In this document: piece after piece, positions 1-7,787 of the stretch | Numbering within the stretch: position 1 is the stretch's first letter | Layout of the letters: each line of letters begins with the position of its first letter | Assembly: GCF_019104745.1 (NCBI RefSeq) | Contig: NZ_JAHRWL010000001.1 | Span: forward strand, 186,001 to 250,000 | Length of the DNA: 64,000 nucleotides | Source: Thalassococcus arenae | GTDB taxonomy: Bacteria; Pseudomonadota; Alphaproteobacteria; Rhodobacterales; Rhodobacteraceae | Reading direction: 5' to 3' | The notes under the pieces: model-generated | What the model saw: the letters and a program-made list of their open reading frames with translations, nothing else | The model's database searches: none | What the model was told of the DNA's origin: nothing | Program-made: the position numbers and the translations under genes

Positions 1-401
1 GCCATGATCATCCCGTAATCGTCGCCGATATTCTCGAAACCGCGAAAGATGCCGGTGGGGATGTTGAAGATGTCGCCGCGTTCCAGCACCACCTCGCCGG
101 CCTTGCCCCACCGGCCCCAGAAGAACCGCCAGCGGCCGGACAGGACAAAGAACACCTCGGCCGTGCGATGGCTGTGCAGCGAGTTGCGGCATTTCGGCGG
201 CTGCCCGGCGGCACCGATGTTGAAGCCATGCGGGATCGCGATATGCACGTGCTGGTCGGCGCTTTCACTGACGCCGCCGCCGATGATGGTAAAGTTTTCC
301 TTCTGGTCGCTGCCCGGCGTGTGGGCATCGATAAAGGCGGTGCGGCAGGGCTTCAATTCGCCGTAGCGCACGATGCGGGACTGCATCTGGGCAGGTGTCA
401 T
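1..401 (-). CDS. Cupin-domain protein (3' end outside window)
   Basis: Reading leftward from the ATG at 401 gives about 133 residues beginning MTPAQMQSRIVRYGELKPC before the window edge cuts the gene. The part seen holds a cupin core: HVHIAIPHGFNIG, then LHSHRTAEVFFVLSGRWRFFWG and GDIFNIPTGIFRGFENIG, the usual two cupin motifs with His and Glu metal-ligand candidates. Its start overlaps the stop of the DUF6653 gene (ATGA), so it is the last visible gene of the SDR-led operon. Small single-domain cupins act as isomerases, lyases or dioxygenases; the substrate cannot be told. It probably serves the same unassigned catabolic pathway as its neighbours. Confidence 0.75.
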   Translation of the reverse strand, partial: MTPAQMQSRIVRYGELKPCRTAFIDAHTPGSDQKENFTIIGGGVSESADQHVHIAIPHGFNIGAAGQPPKCRNSLHSHRTAEVFFVLSGRWRFFWGRWGKAGEVVLERGDIFNIPTGIFRGFENIGDDYGMIM

Positions 402-931
402 TGCGCGGTCTCCTCGGGGGGCAGTTGCGGCTTGGGTTCGGGGTGGCCGGGAACCGACCCGGTCTGGTCCTGGTAGAGCCAGACCATGCGGTCGCAGAAC
501 CACAGTTTCGGAAGGAGCGCCAATGCGCCGCCCGCCACGGTCCAACCCGGGTCAAGCACCCAGAGGCCCCAGACCAGCGGCGGCAAGCCCAGCAGCGACA
601 GCGCCGTCAGCCAGTGTGCGGCGGCGATATGGTGATCGGGCAGCGTGACGCTGTGCCGAGCCAGGAACCAGCGTTCGCCCAGCACGACACGCGTCATCCA
701 GTGGCCGTGATCGGCGGGGGGCGGAAAGATGCGGGTGTTGACCCAGATCCATGCGGTGACGACCGCGATGGGCAGCAGGCTCCACCAGCCGATCCAGGCG
801 CGGGCGTAGATCGCAAGGATCAGCACCGGTGCGGTGGCCATCCGGGTCAGCCCGCTCAGCGGGTTGGCGTGTCTCGCCCAGACCTCGGGTGACATCGCCA
901 TGGCCTTTTCGACGGCGCGAAACGGGTCCAC
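398..931 (-). CDS. DUF6653 family membrane protein
   Basis: A 177-residue protein read from a GTG start (VDPFRAVEKAMAMSPEVW). ATG codons at 901 and 895 are alternatives, but the VDPFRAVEKAM stretch looks family-like. It carries WARHANPLSGLTR, characteristic of the DUF6653 family as I recall it, then hydrophobic stretches APVLILAIYARAWIGWWSLLPIAVVTAW and ALSLLGLPPLVWGLW, so it is probably an inner-membrane protein with two to four segments. The tail is proline-rich. No biochemical role is known to me. It lies 4 bases after the ester-cyclase-like gene and overlaps the cupin gene by 4 bases, so it belongs to the same transcript. Confidence 0.65.
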   Translation of the reverse strand: MDPFRAVEKAMAMSPEVWARHANPLSGLTRMATAPVLILAIYARAWIGWWSLLPIAVVTAWIWVNTRIFPPPADHGHWMTRVVLGERWFLARHSVTLPDHHIAAAHWLTALSLLGLPPLVWGLWVLDPGWTVAGGALALLPKLWFCDRMVWLYQDQTGSVPGHPEPKPQLPPEETAQ

Positions 932-935
932 CGGC

Positions 936-1898
936 TCAGCCCTCGTGCCGCAGGATCTGCATCCAGATCGCGGTTTCGTCCAGCAGCGTCCATTCCCGGC
1001 GCAGCCCCCAGGGGCCGAATTCTGCGTGGCTGATGCCCATGACATGAACCTTGGCACCGGTCGGTTTGCCGAAGGCGCCCCAGCCGTCATGCGTGCCGTC
1101 CAGCGACCAGCGGATCGCGGCGCGCGGCGGCATGTTGGCATCGGCCAACCCGATCTGATGGTGGATGGTGAAGACGGCCGAGGGAAAGGACGATCGCAGC
1201 CCCAGCCAGAACGCATCCGCCGCATCCCATCCATGGCCGGTGACCGCGCCGGGATATTCCAGGTGGCAGGCGCGGTCGTATTGGCCAGTGATGACCGACA
1301 GCTCTCCTGCCATGATGCGGGTCAGGATATCGGCAAGAGCCTGTCCCCATTCATTGTCGTTGCCGCGCCCGGTATAGGGCCCGGTCACGTCCACCTCGGG
1401 CCTGAAGGGCTGGGTTTCCGGATCCAGCCCCGACACACGCTCGCGCGCCCAGTCCCTGGGGTCGAAACCCAGTTGCCGAACCAGTCCGCCATTGTCGCGG
1501 ATCAGCCATTCGTCGCTGATCTGGTTGGCCTTGGCATAGCAATCGGCGATGGCGCGGATCTTGACCTTGCGGCCCGTCGCGGCGCCGAACGCACCCGAAC
1601 CGCGATGCGTGGCGGTGGACAGGATCCGGTGCGAACTGAGCATCCCCACTTGCGGATTGCCCGACCAGATCACGTCTTCGCCCAGCAGGATCCGGTCCGG
1701 AAATTCGGCCAGCGTCGCCATCGTGGCCGCCGTCATGCCCGGTTCGCCGAAGGAAATGCCACCGGGCATCCGCACGATGACCTGCGGGTGGTAGTAGTCC
1801 TTCATCCGGGCGCCAAGACCGCGATCCTCCCAGATCTCGCGGGTGATCGTCAGGATGTAGTCGGGAAAATCCCGGAATTTCTCGTCAAAGCCCTTCAT
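936..1898 (-). CDS. SnoaL/ester-cyclase-like (NTF2-fold) protein 2
   Basis: A 320-residue protein resembling the SnoaL-like polyketide cyclase/ester cyclase group of NTF2-fold proteins, with two such halves in one chain. Segments like ITREIWEDRGLGARMKDYYHP and WGQALADILTRIMAGEL open the halves; HRGSGAFGAATGRKVKIRAIADCYAKANQISDEW and GRPTGAKVHVMGISHAEF-type strands close them. The start chosen is the ATG at 1898, whose ATGA overlaps the SDR stop; an in-frame ATG at 1910 is possible. A second, homologous-looking two-domain protein lies at 3356-4351. These folds bind small organic acids or ketones, but no reaction can be assigned. Its position between an SDR and membrane/cupin genes suggests a catabolic enzyme. 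Confidence 0.7.
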   Translation of the reverse strand: MKGFDEKFRDFPDYILTITREIWEDRGLGARMKDYYHPQVIVRMPGGISFGEPGMTAATMATLAEFPDRILLGEDVIWSGNPQVGMLSSHRILSTATHRGSGAFGAATGRKVKIRAIADCYAKANQISDEWLIRDNGGLVRQLGFDPRDWARERVSGLDPETQPFRPEVDVTGPYTGRGNDNEWGQALADILTRIMAGELSVITGQYDRACHLEYPGAVTGHGWDAADAFWLGLRSSFPSAVFTIHHQIGLADANMPPRAAIRWSLDGTHDGWGAFGKPTGAKVHVMGISHAEFGPWGLRREWTLLDETAIWMQILRHEG

Positions 1899-2659
1899 CC
1901 CGCCGTCCATCCTCCGTCAACCAGGATCGCGCTGCCGGTGACCAGCGCCGATGCGTCCGAGGCCAGGAACACCACCGCGCCCATGATGTCCTCGACCTCG
2001 CCCACCCGGCCCAGCTTGATCTTGCCCTCGATCCAGGCGCGCTTGGTCGGGTCGTCGAAGGTGGGTCGGGTCAACTCGGTCAGGATGAAGGTCGGGCAGA
2101 TCGTGTTGACCCGGATGCCCAAAGGCCCCCATTCGATCGCCATCGCCTTGGTCATGCCTTCGACCGCGTGCTTGGTCGCGCAATAGACGGCGCGATCCGG
2201 CCCACCAATATGTCCCATCTGGCTCGAGATCTGTACAATCGAACCGGGCTTGCCCGCCGCCTGCATGCCGCGTGCGGCTTCGGTCGCGAGAAAGTAGGCG
2301 CCGCGCACATTGGCGGCCATCACCGCGTCGAAATCCGCCGGGTCGGTGTCCAGCGCCGGGCTGTGACGGGCAAGGCCGGCCGAGTTCACCAGCACGTCCA
2401 GCGGGCCGGTTTCGGCCAGGGCCGACGCGACGGCCTGCGGGTCGGTCACGTCCAGAACGCGGGCTTCGGCACGAAGACCCGCGGCGACCATCTCGGCGAC
2501 AGCGGCCTCCAGCGCGTCGCGTCCGCGGGCCGCGACGACCACCTGCGCGCCGGCCTCGGCCAGCGCCACCGCGCAGCCCAGCCCGATGCCGCGCGATCCG
2601 CCCGCGACCAGGGCCCGCTTGCCATCCAGTCGGAACGATGGGGTCTTGGGCAGGGTCAT
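1895..2659 (-). CDS. SDR family oxidoreductase
   Basis: A 254-residue classical short-chain dehydrogenase. Visible motifs are the nucleotide-binding ALVAGGSRGIGLG, the NSAG loop, catalytic QISSQMGH (Ser) and YCATKHAVEGM (Tyr, Lys), with the C-terminal GSAILVDGGW typical of NAD(P)-linked sugar or polyol dehydrogenases. The start is the ATG at 2659, preceded 15 bases upstream by the palindromic operator at 2674-2689; an ORF extension above it would run through that operator. It is the first gene of an operon continuing with the ester-cyclase-like, DUF6653 and cupin genes. The exact substrate is not predictable. Confidence 0.85.
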   Translation of the reverse strand: MTLPKTPSFRLDGKRALVAGGSRGIGLGCAVALAEAGAQVVVAARGRDALEAAVAEMVAAGLRAEARVLDVTDPQAVASALAETGPLDVLVNSAGLARHSPALDTDPADFDAVMAANVRGAYFLATEAARGMQAAGKPGSIVQISSQMGHIGGPDRAVYCATKHAVEGMTKAMAIEWGPLGIRVNTICPTFILTELTRPTFDDPTKRAWIEGKIKLGRVGEVEDIMGAVVFLASDASALVTGSAILVDGGWTAG

Positions 2660-2673
2660 GGCGATTCCGGCGC

Positions 2674-2689
2674 TTGCAAACGTGTGCAA
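2674..2689. promoter_or_regulatory. Palindromic operator 1 (LacI-type)
   Basis: TTGCAAACGTGTGCAA is a 16-base inverted repeat with one mismatched pair and a central ACGT-like core, the style of LacI/GalR operators. The identical 16-mer occurs at 5809-5824, also upstream of a minus-strand operon. Identity of both copies over the full length makes chance unlikely. No LacI-family gene lies in the window, so the regulator must be encoded elsewhere. Confidence 0.75.
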
Positions 2690-2729
2690 AGGCTAGGCCC
2701 AACCCGCGGCCACTGTCCAGAGCATCGTG

Positions 2730-3359
2730 TCAGGCCGGGTTCGAAATCCCGCGGAACGGCGGAAAATCGGCATAGCGCGCGCGACGCCGCTCCGGGTGTT
2801 CGTCCGGTTCCGCCCCGGACCGCAACAGTGTTCCCCGGGGTGCGATATAGCTGTCGATCCGGCGTTGCGGCACGGGTCGCCAAACCAGGTTGAACGCGCA
2901 GAGCCTGGGGAAGAACCAGATCTCGGAATAGTCGAGATGGTCATGTATCCACCAGGCCAGATCGCGCCAGTCCCGCCCCTGCGCATAGCGGTCGGCGAAC
3001 CACGGGATGACCACCGACGCGCCCGCGACCGGCACATCCGGCAGGTCCCAGATGTGACATTCCAGAGGATAGTCATTGCGGGCACAGTTCAACCCGTGCG
3101 CATTGCCGAACGCGTTCAGCTCGGCCGACCGATATCCCGAGCGCACGAAGACCCGTCCGAACGTTTCCTCCAGCGGGTCGAGCAACGTCTCGCAGAACGC
3201 CCGGCCGCGTTCGACGGCAAGGTCGGGAAGATCGGGGATGTTGGGCACCCGGTGGATGTTGCCGATCTCGGAATACAGGAACTCGCGCATCCAGAAATGC
3301 CGCGACAACCGCACCCGCCCCAGCGTTTCCAGAGACCACATCGAGCGTGGGCGTCTCAC
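2730..3359 (-). CDS. Possible peptidase-M15-like (Hedgehog/DD-peptidase fold) protein
   Basis: A 209-residue protein that I do not recognise firmly. The stretch LSRHFWMREFLYSE...NIPDLPDLAV...LLDPLEETFGRVFVRSGYRS followed by ECHIWD resembles the M15 D,D-carboxypeptidase pattern (LLDPLR...SGYRS...H..D), but the usual SxHxxGxAxD metal site is not intact, so it may be a degenerate or repurposed fold. It starts at a GTG (3359) whose GTGA overlaps the stop of the preceding ester-cyclase-like gene; ATG at 3341 is an alternative. It is the last gene before the second operator-led operon. A soluble cytoplasmic protein; no signal peptide is seen. Confidence 0.5.
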   Translation of the reverse strand: MRRPRSMWSLETLGRVRLSRHFWMREFLYSEIGNIHRVPNIPDLPDLAVERGRAFCETLLDPLEETFGRVFVRSGYRSAELNAFGNAHGLNCARNDYPLECHIWDLPDVPVAGASVVIPWFADRYAQGRDWRDLAWWIHDHLDYSEIWFFPRLCAFNLVWRPVPQRRIDSYIAPRGTLLRSGAEPDEHPERRRARYADFPPFRGISNPA

Positions 3360-4351
3360 GGCCGGATCGCCGCCAGTTCCCGCATCCGCGCCATGACGTC
3401 GACGCCGATCTGGTCGTACATGTGCAGCAAGTCCACCAGCACCCAGTTCTCGCGGATCAGGCCATCCTCCAGCCGCCAGAAATCAAGGCTGCGCATGGTG
3501 ATCTTCTTGTTCACCGGCGGGATGCCCAGCCAGCCGTCATGGCTGATGGTCTGGGCCATGTCGGGCCAGCCGGTCACGCCGACATAATCGCCCTCGGCCA
3601 TGAAATGATAGGTGATCTCGTCCAGGTATTGTCCGCGATCCGGCATGCCGTTGAGAAAGGGGATCTGGTGATGCCGGCGGAACCCGTCGATACCGCGCGC
3701 GGTGCCGATGCCCGCGGGCCCGTACCACATGAATTTCGGATGCCAGTAGCGCGGCATCTCCATCACTTCCGGCCCGCCTTGCGACGGGTGACGCTTCATC
3801 GCCGACAACATGTCGATCACGTGCTGGCGCGATGCCGCCGAGCGCGCCGGGTCATGCGGACCCAAGCCATCCCGCGATTGCGGCCCCGGCACATGCAGGA
3901 ACCGGCCCAACTGCGGAACCATCGGCCAGACGCCGGCCTGCATCATCATCTCGGGCAGGTCCCACAGCGCCTGCATCTCGACGCAGGCGCCGTCCTCGAC
4001 CCGGTAGAACTCGTGGAACCGCAGATGCGCCACCTGCCCGGTGGCCGGCATGCCCAACCAGTCGGCGACCCAGGTGCCGCAATAATACCCGCCCGATCCC
4101 ACCCAGATCGCGCCGTCATCGTCGGCCCCCGCGATCCGGATATGCTCGACCCGCTCCAGATCCGGCAGCGCGGCCAGTAATGGCGCATGGACCGCGTCCC
4201 AAAAGGCCCCCGCGCCGTCCAGATCGCCGAACGGATGGCACATCCGGAACCGCGCACCACCTGCCACGCGCTCCAGCGCCGCCCGCGCGTCCTCGAAATC
4301 CCGCAATGCCGCGAAGACCGGGGCCATCACATGCTGCGTCGCGTTCGACAT
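3356..4351 (-). CDS. SnoaL/ester-cyclase-like (NTF2-fold) protein 1
   Basis: A 331-residue protein with two NTF2/SnoaL-like halves: an N-terminal one (FWDAVHAPLLAALPDLERVEHIRIAG ... HLRFHEFYRVEDGACVEMQALWD) and a C-terminal one (HPKFMWYGPAGIGTARGIDGF ... ITMRSLDFWRLEDGLIRENWVLVD). The second half fits the ester cyclase pattern closely. The start is the ATG at 4351; the longer reading would cross the GC-rich intergenic repeat. It sits between the HisD/HpsN-like gene upstream and the M15-like gene downstream, with which it overlaps by 4 bases. Two such proteins in one regulon suggests they form or act on the same kind of intermediate. The reaction is unknown. Confidence 0.7.
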   Translation of the reverse strand: MSNATQHVMAPVFAALRDFEDARAALERVAGGARFRMCHPFGDLDGAGAFWDAVHAPLLAALPDLERVEHIRIAGADDDGAIWVGSGGYYCGTWVADWLGMPATGQVAHLRFHEFYRVEDGACVEMQALWDLPEMMMQAGVWPMVPQLGRFLHVPGPQSRDGLGPHDPARSAASRQHVIDMLSAMKRHPSQGGPEVMEMPRYWHPKFMWYGPAGIGTARGIDGFRRHHQIPFLNGMPDRGQYLDEITYHFMAEGDYVGVTGWPDMAQTISHDGWLGIPPVNKKITMRSLDFWRLEDGLIRENWVLVDLLHMYDQIGVDVMARMRELAAIRP

Positions 4352-4428
4352 GGCTCCACCCCTGCGCTTCTCTGGTTCACAAATATCCCGGGGGTGTGGG
4401 GGCTGGCCCCCACTCCGGCGCTGGTCGC
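4352..4428. repeat. GC-rich intergenic repeat unit
   Basis: The 77-base gap between the HisD-like and ester-cyclase-like genes holds GGGGGCTGGCCCCC inverted halves with CTTCTCTGGTTCACAAATA and CCCGGGGGTGTGG beside them. It resembles the dispersed intergenic units at 7680-7704, 18875-18970 and 23463-23510. It could fold as a strong hairpin within the operon transcript. Confidence 0.5.
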
Positions 4429-5754
4429 CTACTCCGCCGCGTCCCGGTACGGCGCGCCTTCGCCGTAAGGCACATTGACCCCCCCATACCGCCTCACCCG
4501 GACATTGCATTGCTCGGCATGGCCCACGAACCCCTCCAGCATGCACAGCCGCGAGCCGTATTCGCCGATCAGCGTGGCCGCCTCGTCGGTCAGGATCTTC
4601 TGGTAGGAATGGGTTTTCAGGAACTTGCCCACCCACAGCCCGCCGGTATAGCGCCCGGCCTTTTTCGTGGGCAGCGTGTGGTTGGTGCCGATCACCTTGT
4701 CGCCGTTGCTGACATTGGTGCGCGGCCCCAGGAACAGCGCGCCGTAGCAGGTCATGTTTTCAAGATACCAGTCGTCGCGGTCGGTCATCACCTGCACATG
4801 TTCCGACGCGATGTCGTTGGCCACTGCCAGCATCTCGTCATGGCCGTCGCACAGGATCACCTCGCCGTAGTCGCGCCAGGACACGCCGGCGGTGTCGGCG
4901 GTCGGCAGGATGGTCAGCAACCGGTCGATCTCGGCCAGCGTTTCCTCGGCCAGCCTGCGGGAATTGGTGACCAGCACCGCGGGCGAATTGTAGCCGTGTT
5001 CGGCCTGTCCCAGCAGATCGGTGGCGCAGATTTCGGCATCCACCGTGTCGTCGGCGATCACCATCGTCTCGGTCGGTCCGGCGAAAAGATCGATGCCGAC
5101 ACGCCCGAACAACTGCCGCTTGGCTTCGGCGACAAAGGCGTTGCCGGGGCCCACCAGCATGTGCACAGGGTCGATCGTTTCGGTCCCGATGGCCATGGCG
5201 CCCACGGCCTGGATGCCGCCCAGCACATAGATCTCGTGCGCCCCGCCCAGGTGCATCGCGGCGATCACCGCGGGGTTGGGCTTGCCCTGCCAGGGCGGCG
5301 TGGCGGCGATGATCCGCGGCACCCCGGCCACGCTGGCGGTGGCCACGGACATGTGCGCGCTGGCCACCATCGGGAACTTGCCGCCGGGCACGTAGCAGCC
5401 CACCGACTGCACCGGGATGTTCTTGTGCCCCAGGATCACGCCGGGCAACGTTTCGACCTCGATATCCAGCATCGAGTCGCGCTGCGCCCGGGCGAAGTTG
5501 CGCACCTGCTCCTGGGCGAACCTGATGTCGTCCAGTTCGCGCGGGCTGAGCTCGGCGATCAGCGCGTCGATCTCGTCCTGGGTCAGCCGGAAACCGGCCG
5601 GGCTGTAGCCATCGAATTTTTCGGACAATTCCCGAACCGCCGCATCGCCGCGCGCCGCGATATCGGCCAGCGTGGCCTCGACGATGCCGCGCACCTTGGC
5701 GTCATCCTCGGCGCGCTCCGCCTCGGGTTTGCCCCGCTTCAACCATTCCGCCAT
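4429..5754 (-). CDS. Histidinol dehydrogenase family protein, HpsN-like
   Basis: A 441-residue NAD-dependent alcohol dehydrogenase of the HisD fold. Family features include [54 protein letters not shown] and [26 protein letters not shown]. The last segment and the absence of other his genes point to the catabolic HisD paralogues such as sulfopropanediol 3-dehydrogenase (HpsN) rather than histidine synthesis. HisD-type enzymes oxidise a primary alcohol through an aldehyde to a carboxylate using zinc. The start is the ATG at 5754, 55 bases downstream of the second palindromic operator; the gene leads an operon with the ester-cyclase-like and M15-like genes. The neighbours do not match a known sulfonate pathway, so the substrate is open. 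Confidence 0.8.
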   Translation of the reverse strand: MAEWLKRGKPEAERAEDDAKVRGIVEATLADIAARGDAAVRELSEKFDGYSPAGFRLTQDEIDALIAELSPRELDDIRFAQEQVRNFARAQRDSMLDIEVETLPGVILGHKNIPVQSVGCYVPGGKFPMVASAHMSVATASVAGVPRIIAATPPWQGKPNPAVIAAMHLGGAHEIYVLGGIQAVGAMAIGTETIDPVHMLVGPGNAFVAEAKRQLFGRVGIDLFAGPTETMVIADDTVDAEICATDLLGQAEHGYNSPAVLVTNSRRLAEETLAEIDRLLTILPTADTAGVSWRDYGEVILCDGHDEMLAVANDIASEHVQVMTDRDDWYLENMTCYGALFLGPRTNVSNGDKVIGTNHTLPTKKAGRYTGGLWVGKFLKTHSYQKILTDEAATLIGEYGSRLCMLEGFVGHAEQCNVRVRRYGGVNVPYGEGAPYRDAAE

Positions 5755-5808
5755 GCCAGACCTCCCCAACCGGAATCACCGGCGAGGATAGCTTGGGGCG
5801 GGGTTTTT

Positions 5809-5824
5809 GCAAACGTGTGCAAGC
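5809..5824. promoter_or_regulatory. Palindromic operator 2 (LacI-type)
   Basis: An exact second copy of TTGCAAACGTGTGCAA, placed 55 bases upstream of the HisD/HpsN-like start codon and only 5 bases beyond the end of the upstream hydrolase gene. Its position marks the promoter of the HisD-led operon and ties it to the SDR-led operon as one regulon. Confidence 0.75.
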
Positions 5825-5829
5825 AGCCT

Positions 5830-6804
5830 TCACTGCAGCGCCGCGATCCAGTCGGCGATGGTGCCGCTCAGCGCTTGGGTCATCGACGGCGACATGATGT
5901 CTCCGGCGATCACGTGGGCATGGCTGTCGTCGTCGGGGCCGACCTTGACGACATGCAGTTGCGACGGCCCGCCCCAGGCGGCGGCCACCTCGCGGGTGAC
6001 CGCGTGATCGACCACGCGGTCGGCATCGTCGAACACCCACAGGGCGGGAACCGCGATCCTGCCGTGATCCAGCGCGCGGGCGGCCTTGACCGTGGCGCCC
6101 ATCGGCAGCAGGGCGGTCGTGGGATAGGCGCTGGTCCAGAACATGCCTTGCGCGGCATTGCGCGGCTCGAATACCCGTTCGGCGCCTGCCAGCTTCGGCA
6201 ACCACCAGCGCGCCGCGGGCCAGGTCAGCAGCGCCGCCGCGGGATCGTTGACGCGGAAATTCGGCGACACGAAAACGGCGCCGGCCACGCCCTGCCCCAT
6301 CGACTCGTGCAGCGCCAGCGCCGTCAGCGTGCCGCCGGTCGAGGTGCTGATGACGACGACACGCTCGCCCACCGCGCGGGCCACCGCCAACGCCTCGGCC
6401 ATTTCGGACATCCAGCCTTCGACCGTCGCTTCGGCCAGCGCGGCGCCGGGGCGGCCGTGGCCCTGCAACCGGGTGAAGACCAGGTTCGCGCCCAATGCCT
6501 GCGCCACCCGGTCGGGCAACGGCCGGATTTCCTCGGAGCTGGCGGAAAAGCCGTGCACATACAGGATCGACAGCGAAGTCCTTTGCTCGGGGGACCCGGC
6601 CCAGACCACGCGTTTCTGCGTGCCTTCGGTCAGGTCGTCGAACCCGGCCTCGGCCTGCGCCAGGTAGTTGCCGACCCCGCCGGCCAGCCGGGTTTCATCG
6701 AATGCGACGCTGGTGACGACGGATTCGCGCGGGCCGAACAGCCACAGCGCACCCCCTGCCACGATCAGCAGGCCTACCGCCCAGCCCAGGACCTTCAGGA
6801 TCAT
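5830..6804 (-). CDS. Membrane-anchored alpha/beta hydrolase
   Basis: A 324-residue protein starting MILKVLGWAVGLLIVAGGAL, a single N-terminal membrane anchor or uncleaved signal, followed by an alpha/beta hydrolase domain. Visible are the oxyanion segment LYVHGFSAS, the LQGHGRPG loop, the nucleophile elbow ISTSTGGT (a Ser-Thr-Ser-Thr-Gly variant of GxSxG), a candidate acid in LWVFDDADRVVD and a candidate His in DSHAHV. The start is the ATG at 6804; longer readings add only basic residues. The domain is likely periplasmic. It ends just before operator 2, so it is probably not part of that operon. The substrate is unknown, possibly an ester or lipid. Confidence 0.75.
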   Translation of the reverse strand: MILKVLGWAVGLLIVAGGALWLFGPRESVVTSVAFDETRLAGGVGNYLAQAEAGFDDLTEGTQKRVVWAGSPEQRTSLSILYVHGFSASSEEIRPLPDRVAQALGANLVFTRLQGHGRPGAALAEATVEGWMSEMAEALAVARAVGERVVVISTSTGGTLTALALHESMGQGVAGAVFVSPNFRVNDPAAALLTWPAARWWLPKLAGAERVFEPRNAAQGMFWTSAYPTTALLPMGATVKAARALDHGRIAVPALWVFDDADRVVDHAVTREVAAAWGGPSQLHVVKVGPDDDSHAHVIAGDIMSPSMTQALSGTIADWIAALQ

Positions 6805-6871
6805 CGCGCGTCTCCCCTGCCGATGCGGCATCCTTGCCGCAGCGCCGGTCCAAGACAAGCGCGCCGCTGCG

Positions 6872-7612
6872 TCAGCCGGCGATCCCGGCGATGGCCGCTT
6901 CGATCAGCGTCAGGCAGGCAGGGTCGGAAAACCGGTGATCGGCGCCCTTGACCAGCGTCAGGCGCACATCCGGCCCGTCGATATGGTCGAGCAGCCGCAA
7001 CGCCGTTTCGCGCGTGACGGCCTCGTCCTCGGTGCCCTGCAGCAGCCGTACCGGGAAGGGCATGGGCAGCGGCGCACGCAGCACCAGGTTCTCGCGCCCG
7101 TCCTCGATCAGCTTGCGGGTGACCACGTAGGGATCTTCATAGGCCGACGGCACCAGCACCCCGCCTTCTTCCATCACCGCGCGGCGCTGGTCGGCGTCGA
7201 ACCCGGCCCAGAACCCGTCTTCCGTGAAATCCGGCGCCGCCGCGATGCCGACGAAGCCCGCGATCTCGGCCAGGCGCTGCGACAGCAGGCAGGCGATCCA
7301 GCCCCCCATGCTGGAGCCGACCAGCAGAACCGGACCGCTTGCCACATGCCGGATCACGGCCTCGGCATCCGCCGTCCAGTCGCCGATGCAGCCGTCCTCG
7401 AACACGCCCCCCGACGCGCCGTGACCGGCATAGTCCAGCCGCAGGAAATCCCGGCCCGTGGCTCGAGCCCAGGCTTCCAGGTGCACCGCCTTGGTGCCCT
7501 CCATGTCCGACCGGTAGCCGGACAGGAACACCACCAGCGGCCCCGCTCCGGGCGTGTGAACATAGGCCAGCCGGTCGCCGCGCGGCCCGTCGAGAGTGGA
7601 AATTCCTGTCAT
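6872..7612 (-). CDS. Alpha/beta hydrolase, ABHD10/serine-aminopeptidase-like
   Basis: A 246-residue soluble hydrolase. The fold is shown by VVFLSGYRSDMEGTKA, FLRLDYAGHGAS, the nucleophile elbow LVGSSMGGWIA, an acid in LLQGTEDEAV and a catalytic His in GADHRF. This arrangement is typical of short-chain esterases/thioesterases related to ABHD10 and to carboxylesterases common in alphaproteobacteria. The ATG at 7612 is used; upstream residues would cross the intergenic repeat. It lies 67 bases upstream of the membrane-anchored hydrolase in the same direction, so co-transcription is possible. Confidence 0.8.
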   Translation of the reverse strand: MTGISTLDGPRGDRLAYVHTPGAGPLVVFLSGYRSDMEGTKAVHLEAWARATGRDFLRLDYAGHGASGGVFEDGCIGDWTADAEAVIRHVASGPVLLVGSSMGGWIACLLSQRLAEIAGFVGIAAAPDFTEDGFWAGFDADQRRAVMEEGGVLVPSAYEDPYVVTRKLIEDGRENLVLRAPLPMPFPVRLLQGTEDEAVTRETALRLLDHIDGPDVRLTLVKGADHRFSDPACLTLIEAAIAGIAG

Positions 7613-7679
7613 GTCCGCCCCTTTCGCGTCGCCGGCAGAATACGCACAAGCCCCTGAATTCCAAGCACCAACCCGCCCC

Positions 7680-7704
7680 TTCTTCTCTTTCGAAAATACG
7701 CATA
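7680..7704 (-). repeat. Dispersed intergenic repeat, copy 1
   Basis: Read on the minus strand this gives TATGCGTATTTTCG then AAAGAGAAGAA, nearly the same string as at 18949-18970 and 23467-23489. All three copies are intergenic. Confidence 0.6.
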
Positions 7705-7756
7705 GCCACGGCGCCACCCGGCGGGCAGAGGTGGATTTATAAGTGATCATCTTGTC

Positions 7757-7776
7757 ACGTGACTAATTAGTAACGT
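7757..7776. promoter_or_regulatory. Palindromic operator of the ArsR-SRPBCC gene
   Basis: ACGTGACTAATTAGTAACGT is a 20-base inverted repeat with one mismatched pair; its core ACTAATTAGT is a perfect 10-base palindrome. A second perfect palindrome, GTCACGTGAC, overlaps it at 7754-7763. The site ends 11 bases before the ArsR start codon, where an autoregulatory ArsR operator would be expected. Confidence 0.65.
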
Positions 7777-7787
7777 ATAAGAAAGCC

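Noticed and set aside
4429-5754. Histidine biosynthesis gene hisD
   Set aside because: No other his genes are nearby, the operon context is catabolic and the C-terminal motifs resemble HpsN-like paralogues.
3832-6951. A 1039-residue open frame on the plus strand
   Set aside because: It is antisense to the ester-cyclase, HisD-like and hydrolase genes, is rich in Arg/Pro/His/Ala from GC-rich codon shadows, and has no domain.
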